Shown piece after piece: positions 59,249 through 64,000 of a stretch of 64,000 nt of DNA; position 1 is the first letter of the stretch; the number at the start of each line of letters is the position of its first letter. The notes under the pieces are model-generated. The model did no database searches. It saw nothing but the letters and a program-made list of their open reading frames with translations, and was not told the origin of the DNA. The translations under genes were made by a program, and so were the position numbers. Source of the stretch: Pontederia crassipes (lineage: Eukaryota; Streptophyta; Magnoliopsida; Commelinales; Pontederiaceae); the NCBI GenBank assembly GCA_030549335.1, contig CM060195.1, positions 23,812,874 to 23,876,873 of the forward strand, given 5' to 3'.

Positions 59249-60897
59249 TGTAACACATCAAGATTTTAATAAGGGCAATAAAGTAATTTGGCCTAACTTC
59301 AATTGTTAAAAAACAATTAAGTCCTACTTGTAGTAGAAATTATAATTACAGTGGGATTAGCTATTTCAATTTGATTTGTGGTCTAAAAAAATGTTTAATG
59401 GACATATGACTCCCACATAGAAGAGGGTTGAGAATTTTATGACTGAAAAATATCTTAGCCATTAAAATAATATTTATTATTATTTTAATCCAAAAATTAA
59501 GTTATAAAATATTGTGGAATTAAATAATTTCGAAATTTAGATGATAAAATCTTATCATATTAAATAATTATGAAAATTAGAGAAAAGAAAGAAATATAAA
59601 GATAAAACAAAAGTAGAGTTTGATTGAAAGAAGTTATAGAAGAGATAAAAATGAATTTAAGTAGAGATGAATTTTTCATTAGTATGGTTATGAAATAATT
59701 AGTGAAATTCAGATTTAATTAATCTTGAATATTGAACAAAAGTTTAATTAGTGATGGATGACCAAGATTAATTCTAAATGAGTCCAAGACCCAATAAAAG
59801 TTAGAACCCTTGGCTATCTCTATAAATAGGGCTTAAAGGATGGTTAGAAAGTATTATTAGCCTTTACAAAATTTCTACACGAGAGACCCCTCTTTTCTCC
59901 TTCGTTTTCTCACAAATCCAAACACTTGAGAGCATGGGCGATATACTATTTCGAAACCTTGACAGAGGAGAACAATATTCAAGTGGTAGCCGAAGGTTAT
60001 AGACGTTAATAGGGAGTAATCGTCGGCCAAAGTCGCGACGTCCGTGCAATCCACAAATATAAACATAGTTAGTTTTTCAACCAACTTAAGGTACGTAGGG
60101 GGATGCCCATGGCGTTGATTTTCCACAACATGGATCCTTAGGCTATTTTTCATTATACAAAGATTACATTGATATATTGTTTGTATCGATTGGATATCGT
60201 ATGGCATAGATAGGATGGCCGGAAGTTGTATCGAAAATACAATTTCATGATGGCAACAAAATCCGACCCGAGCTCAGTTCAATATGGCCCACGTTCATCC
60301 AAACACGGCTTGAGTTACATGGCCCGAGTTCCATAGGACTCGGATCGAATTCGATTTGGACGCGTACCATGCTCACAACGACACGACCCATGTTTCACCA
60401 AATACATCCCATGTTGACCAAGGGGTGCAAATCGACCAACTCGGCCCGGGTTTGCGGTACACTCATCCCGGGTTCTACCTAGATGAGGTGAAAATTTTGG
60501 ATTGGGGGCATGATCCGTGTTCCAATTGACATAGGTCCTTTATGAATGGTAGAAATCTAGTTTCTGATATGATTGATTGTTTCTGACCATGCATTGATAT
60601 GTATTTGTCCTCTTATTAATTATGCTTGTTATATTGATTAATGCTAATTATTTAGAATTGATAGATGATAATTGATTATGGATTATTGGTCTTTTGTTAA
60701 TTGACATAAATTGATAGATTGAATTATGGGCAGGATGACACTTCAAAACATATTGCTTATTGAACAAATGATAATGGATAATTGGAATCGATGAAAATCA
60801 GTTATTGAGAATAGGTGCATAGATTTATTGATTGACACCTAAGTGATATGACATGGTTGATATGATCTCATGATTGTACCCCAGATTGAAAAGGCAC
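59249..60897 (+). mobile_element. Gypsy 3' LTR, truncated by next element
   Basis: It starts TGTAACACATCAAGATTTT after a purine-rich AAGGAGG (59237-59243). A promoter-like TATAAATAGG is at 59821-59830, with leader-like sequence beyond it. Pieces such as ACACGACCC and CTCGGCCCGG cluster at 60260-60480. The expected end (GGTGTTACA) is missing because another LTR begins at 60898. Confidence 0.65.
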
Positions 60898-62590
60898 TGA
60901 TGCGTTGTATTTGTAACAATAAAATTTGCTAGCAAGTGCACTAGTCGCTCAAGTAATATAGTAAATAGGAGTAAGAGTGTCGAACCCACGAGGAATATTA
61001 TTAATTCAATATTTGAATTTATAAATTAATAAGAGAGGAAAAACATGGATTTTGAAAATGAGTTTTATAAAATAAAATAAAGATAAGATAGTGGTGTTGA
61101 AGTTAGGCCTTAGGATGAAAATAGATCAAGATAAATATTTGAACCATAAAAGATAAATTTAATCCTTAAAGATGGATTAGAGTCTCCCTAAAGTAATCTA
61201 ACATGATTAACTTGTGGTCTCCACGACTGGCATCCCTCAATTTAATCATATAGAACTATCTTAATTTAATAAGAATTGAAGTCTCCACGACTGGTACCTC
61301 CAAAATCATATTAAAATTAAGATGCATTAAATTGGATTCTCTAGACTATTAATCACTCCACAAACTGGTATAGATTAATAGACCACACAAACTTGATTCT
61401 CTACACACTAGTTATCAAATTTATGTCAATTATTAATTCCAAATAAAATCAATTATAATTAGTATAATAAATTATGAAATTAAACACTCCACAAACTGGT
61501 ATAGCCTAATTCAGAAATTTAATTAACTAACATAAAAGCATTAAGCACAATTAATAATTGATCAAAAAAGATTAAAGCAAATAAAATAGGGTCCAAACAT
61601 TTCCCTTCAATTAATAATCTCCTAAAATAATAATCCTAAAAATATGGAGTTCATCCTAGAAATTCTGGAGAGATAATAACAAAATAACAATAATAATCGA
61701 AAGAATTACACCCAAAATAGAAGTAGAGCTCTCGAATTGGGCAGACAGTCGGGCAGCCTCTCGGACTTGATCAGGGTCGCGATCAACCTCCAGCCGTCGC
61801 ACCTCTCTCCTCTTGGTCGTAGCCTGCAGAGCTCACGACTCTCCGTGGAAGAAACCTGAACTTCAGAGCACCCCTTGAAACGATGGATTCTTCATGTATT
61901 TATAGGGTGCGGACGACCTTCAATTTGATCTCGGCCGTAACATCGTACGGTTGACTTTAAAATTATAAGATAAACTCGGCCAAAGATAAATCCTTTTATC
62001 ATTACGCCCAAAGATAAATCTTTCTTATCTTTTTACGCCCAAAGATAAACTCGGCCGTAAGGAAATTATTTTATCTTTACTCCTTTTCATTACTCCCAAA
62101 AGATAAAAATCCTTTTATCTTTACGCCCAAACGATGATTTCATTACCATTACCCCCTCCAAATCTCGGCCGTAAGGAAGGGATTAAATCTTTGTTACGCC
62201 CAAAAGATAAAATCATTTAATTGTTACACCCTTCATCTTCATGCCATTACGCACTCCAAATTTCGGCCGTAAGGAAAGACTTCTTATCATTACCCCCTCC
62301 ATATCTCGGCCAAAATGATATCTTTTATCCTAATCTCGGCCGTAATGATAAATTCTTCGGAATTTCGGCCGATACAGCACAATCCATTTAAATCTCGATT
62401 TTTCCTGCAAAATATTTATCAAAATTTAGTTAATCCATCCACAATTAAAATATTCAGAGATTTTAATAATTAAAATTGATAAATCCGGAATTATGATTAA
62501 AAGTGACTAAAAATGATGCATGCCATGATCAAATTATAGAAAATTTAATTAAAATAATTAACTAAAATATGTTGTATTTTGCATGCATCA
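60898..62590 (-). mobile_element. LTR of a second retroelement, minus orientation
   Basis: The 1693-bp segment starts TGATGCGTTGTA and ends GCATGCATCA, so both ends are TGATGC...GCATCA. On the - strand it directly follows the polypurine tract AAGCTTGGGGGAGTT (complement of 62591-62605), the arrangement found in Athila/Tat-type gypsy elements. A minus-strand TATA-like TATAAATACA lies at 61895-61904. GTCGAACCCACGAGG is at 60979-60993. CTCGGCCGTAA and CGCCCAAAGATAAA motifs repeat between 61930 and 62370. Confidence 0.75.
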
Positions 62591-64000
62591 AACTCCCCCA
62601 AGCTTAAAGTCTTGCTTGTCCTCAAGCAAAAATTCAAAGCAAGGCTCAAGAAAGTTTCATCATAGCCTCCACATTGTCAACTGACTAATTTTCTCACACA
62701 GTGCTTCTGCACACTTACTACTTAGTATCTTATCATTTTCCATGCACTTAGCTTCATAGAGGTTCTGAATGCTACACAAATTTAAACAATCTCAAGTTCA
62801 GCATTCCAGAAAAATAAATTGTTTGTCAAATAATAGCATTGATATTGAACACATAAGTACTAATTGAGCTTAAAACTTTTTCTTTTTCTTTTCATTTTTC
62901 AACTTTATTTTCAATCATTTAAAAGTTATAATCTTCAAGCAGGATTGCACAAGGAAGTCCATGTAGCGGGCTTTAGACTGATGACTCCCAGACCAGATGG
63001 CCTTAGGGCAACAGGTGATAAAGCACCCCTCGAGTTTACTTGCCCGAACAACCAAGGTTCTGAATGAAGAGTTCGAACTTAGCCATGGTTCAGTACTCCC
63101 GTGCTTCTCCATATTCCACAAGATGGTCCATGTAGCAGGTTTTCGATCGACGGATCCCAGAGCAGTTGCCCTTAGGTCGCCAGGCATGAACCCCTACAGA
63201 TCTAATTACCCGAACACATCTTGGTTTCGGATAACACTTTTGTACCTACACATAACTTTATTCAACTTTTTTTTTATTATTATTTGTTGGGGTTTAACTA
63301 ACCCTTCTTTTTTTATAAGCTCAAAAAGTACTTGATATGGTCAATAAGAAGGCTACTACTATCAAGACTTAAAAGAAATTAATAAAAAGGCATGAATATG
63401 ATTTTGTCGTCTAGTCATTCATAATTCTACTTAGCGTAGGCACATAATCCATAAGTTTGATACTAAACTAGCAAGTGATAAGAAAGAAAAGTATTCAAAT
63501 TTTATCAATTAATAACATGTCTTTGAACTTTTACTAAAAGATAATTAAAACAATAAGACAAGAGCTTGTTAGATGGTAGCAAAAATAAATGCATGCAATG
63601 GTATCTTTTAGAAAATTTTCAAAATTTTCAAATTTTTTTTTGGATTTTTTATAAATAGATGCAAACATAAGCAAATAAAAAGAAAGAAACATGCAATGCA
63701 TGAAATGCAAACTCCCCCAAGCTTGAACTAGACACTGTCCTCAGTGTTAAGCCAGCAAGGGAAAGTGAAAAGATAATATAGAAAAGCTAAAGAAATAAAA
63801 ATAAAGAAAAGGGAAAAGATACAATCGGATTTATTTTCGATGGAGAGATGCTCGGCCTTATATATATCGATGAAGGTGTCGGCCGCAAATGGTGTCGGTG
63901 AGAGGAGATCTCGGCCGATAATTGATGGATCTCGGCCGATAATGATGAGTCTCGGCCGTAAGAGCTGGTTGATGAAGAACCTCGGCCGTAAGAAGTAGAT
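62591..64000 (-). mobile_element. Internal untranslated part of that retroelement
   Basis: GCTTGAGGACAAGC/AAGCTTGGGGGAGTTTG (complement, 62589-62632) recurs as CTGAGGACAGTGTC/CAAGCTTGGGGGAGTTTG (complement, 63706-63750). A direct repeat with 169-base spacing starts GTCCATGTAGC at 62957 and 63126. CTCGGCCGATAAT and CTCGGCCGTAAGA repeats reappear at 63900-63995. No pol coding is seen before the window ends. Confidence 0.6.

Overview
The window is nuclear DNA from a flowering plant. It is AT-rich, gene-poor and full of retrotransposons, with intron-containing genes of plant families. The GC-rich, serine- and alanine-rich first exon of the RINT1-like gene, and a zinc-knuckle coding remnant of a kind I associate with monocots, make a monocot likely. 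I cannot name the species.

I trust three host genes. (1) 6.9-9.0 kb, + strand: a single-exon SUVH1/3-type SRA-SET histone methyltransferase homologue, probably with an intron in its 5' leader. (2) 26.1-34.3 kb, + strand: a six-exon nucleotide-sugar transporter of the plant UDP-rhamnose/UDP-galactose (URGT, NST-KT) group, 335 residues with all splice junctions in phase. Its 4-kb fourth intron holds a TRIM, a 5'-truncated RTE LINE and an antisense zinc-knuckle pseudogene. (3) 38.8-42.0 kb, - strand: a RINT1/TIP20-family tethering factor of the MAG2-like type. Its long exon is interrupted by a short RTE-LINE-derived insert carrying an in-frame stop, so the allele may be broken.

The rest is mobile DNA, some of it datable by structure. 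0-5 kb: two copies of one hAT MITE family, a Tourist MITE and a possible decayed LTR. 10-15 kb: Ty1-copia 3' ends in inverted orientation with pol remnants. 15-25.5 kb: LTR-like sequence with several tandem-repeat families. 36-38.7 kb: a Tourist/PIF MITE and a hAT-like MITE. 42.06-49.7 kb: a 2.8-kb tandem duplication that starts in the 5' leader of the RINT1-like gene and includes its TATA region. The distal copy has gained a 1.93-kb solo LTR and a long (TAA)n tract, and the proximal copy preserves the empty target site. 49.7-53.3 kb: a PIF/Harbinger transposase pseudogene and a copia LTR. 53.7-55.9 kb: a hAT-like element and a Mutator-like MITE with clear target duplications. 57-64 kb: a Ty3-gypsy element with gag only, carrying an exact 35-bp-period hairpin array in its leader, is cut by a second LTR element with a polypurine tract and CTCGGCC-rich repeats.

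The three genes do not form a functional cluster. I found no convincing new biological system. The most interesting items are the interrupted RINT1-like exon, the duplicated promoter segment with its natural empty-site control, and the retroelement hairpin array.
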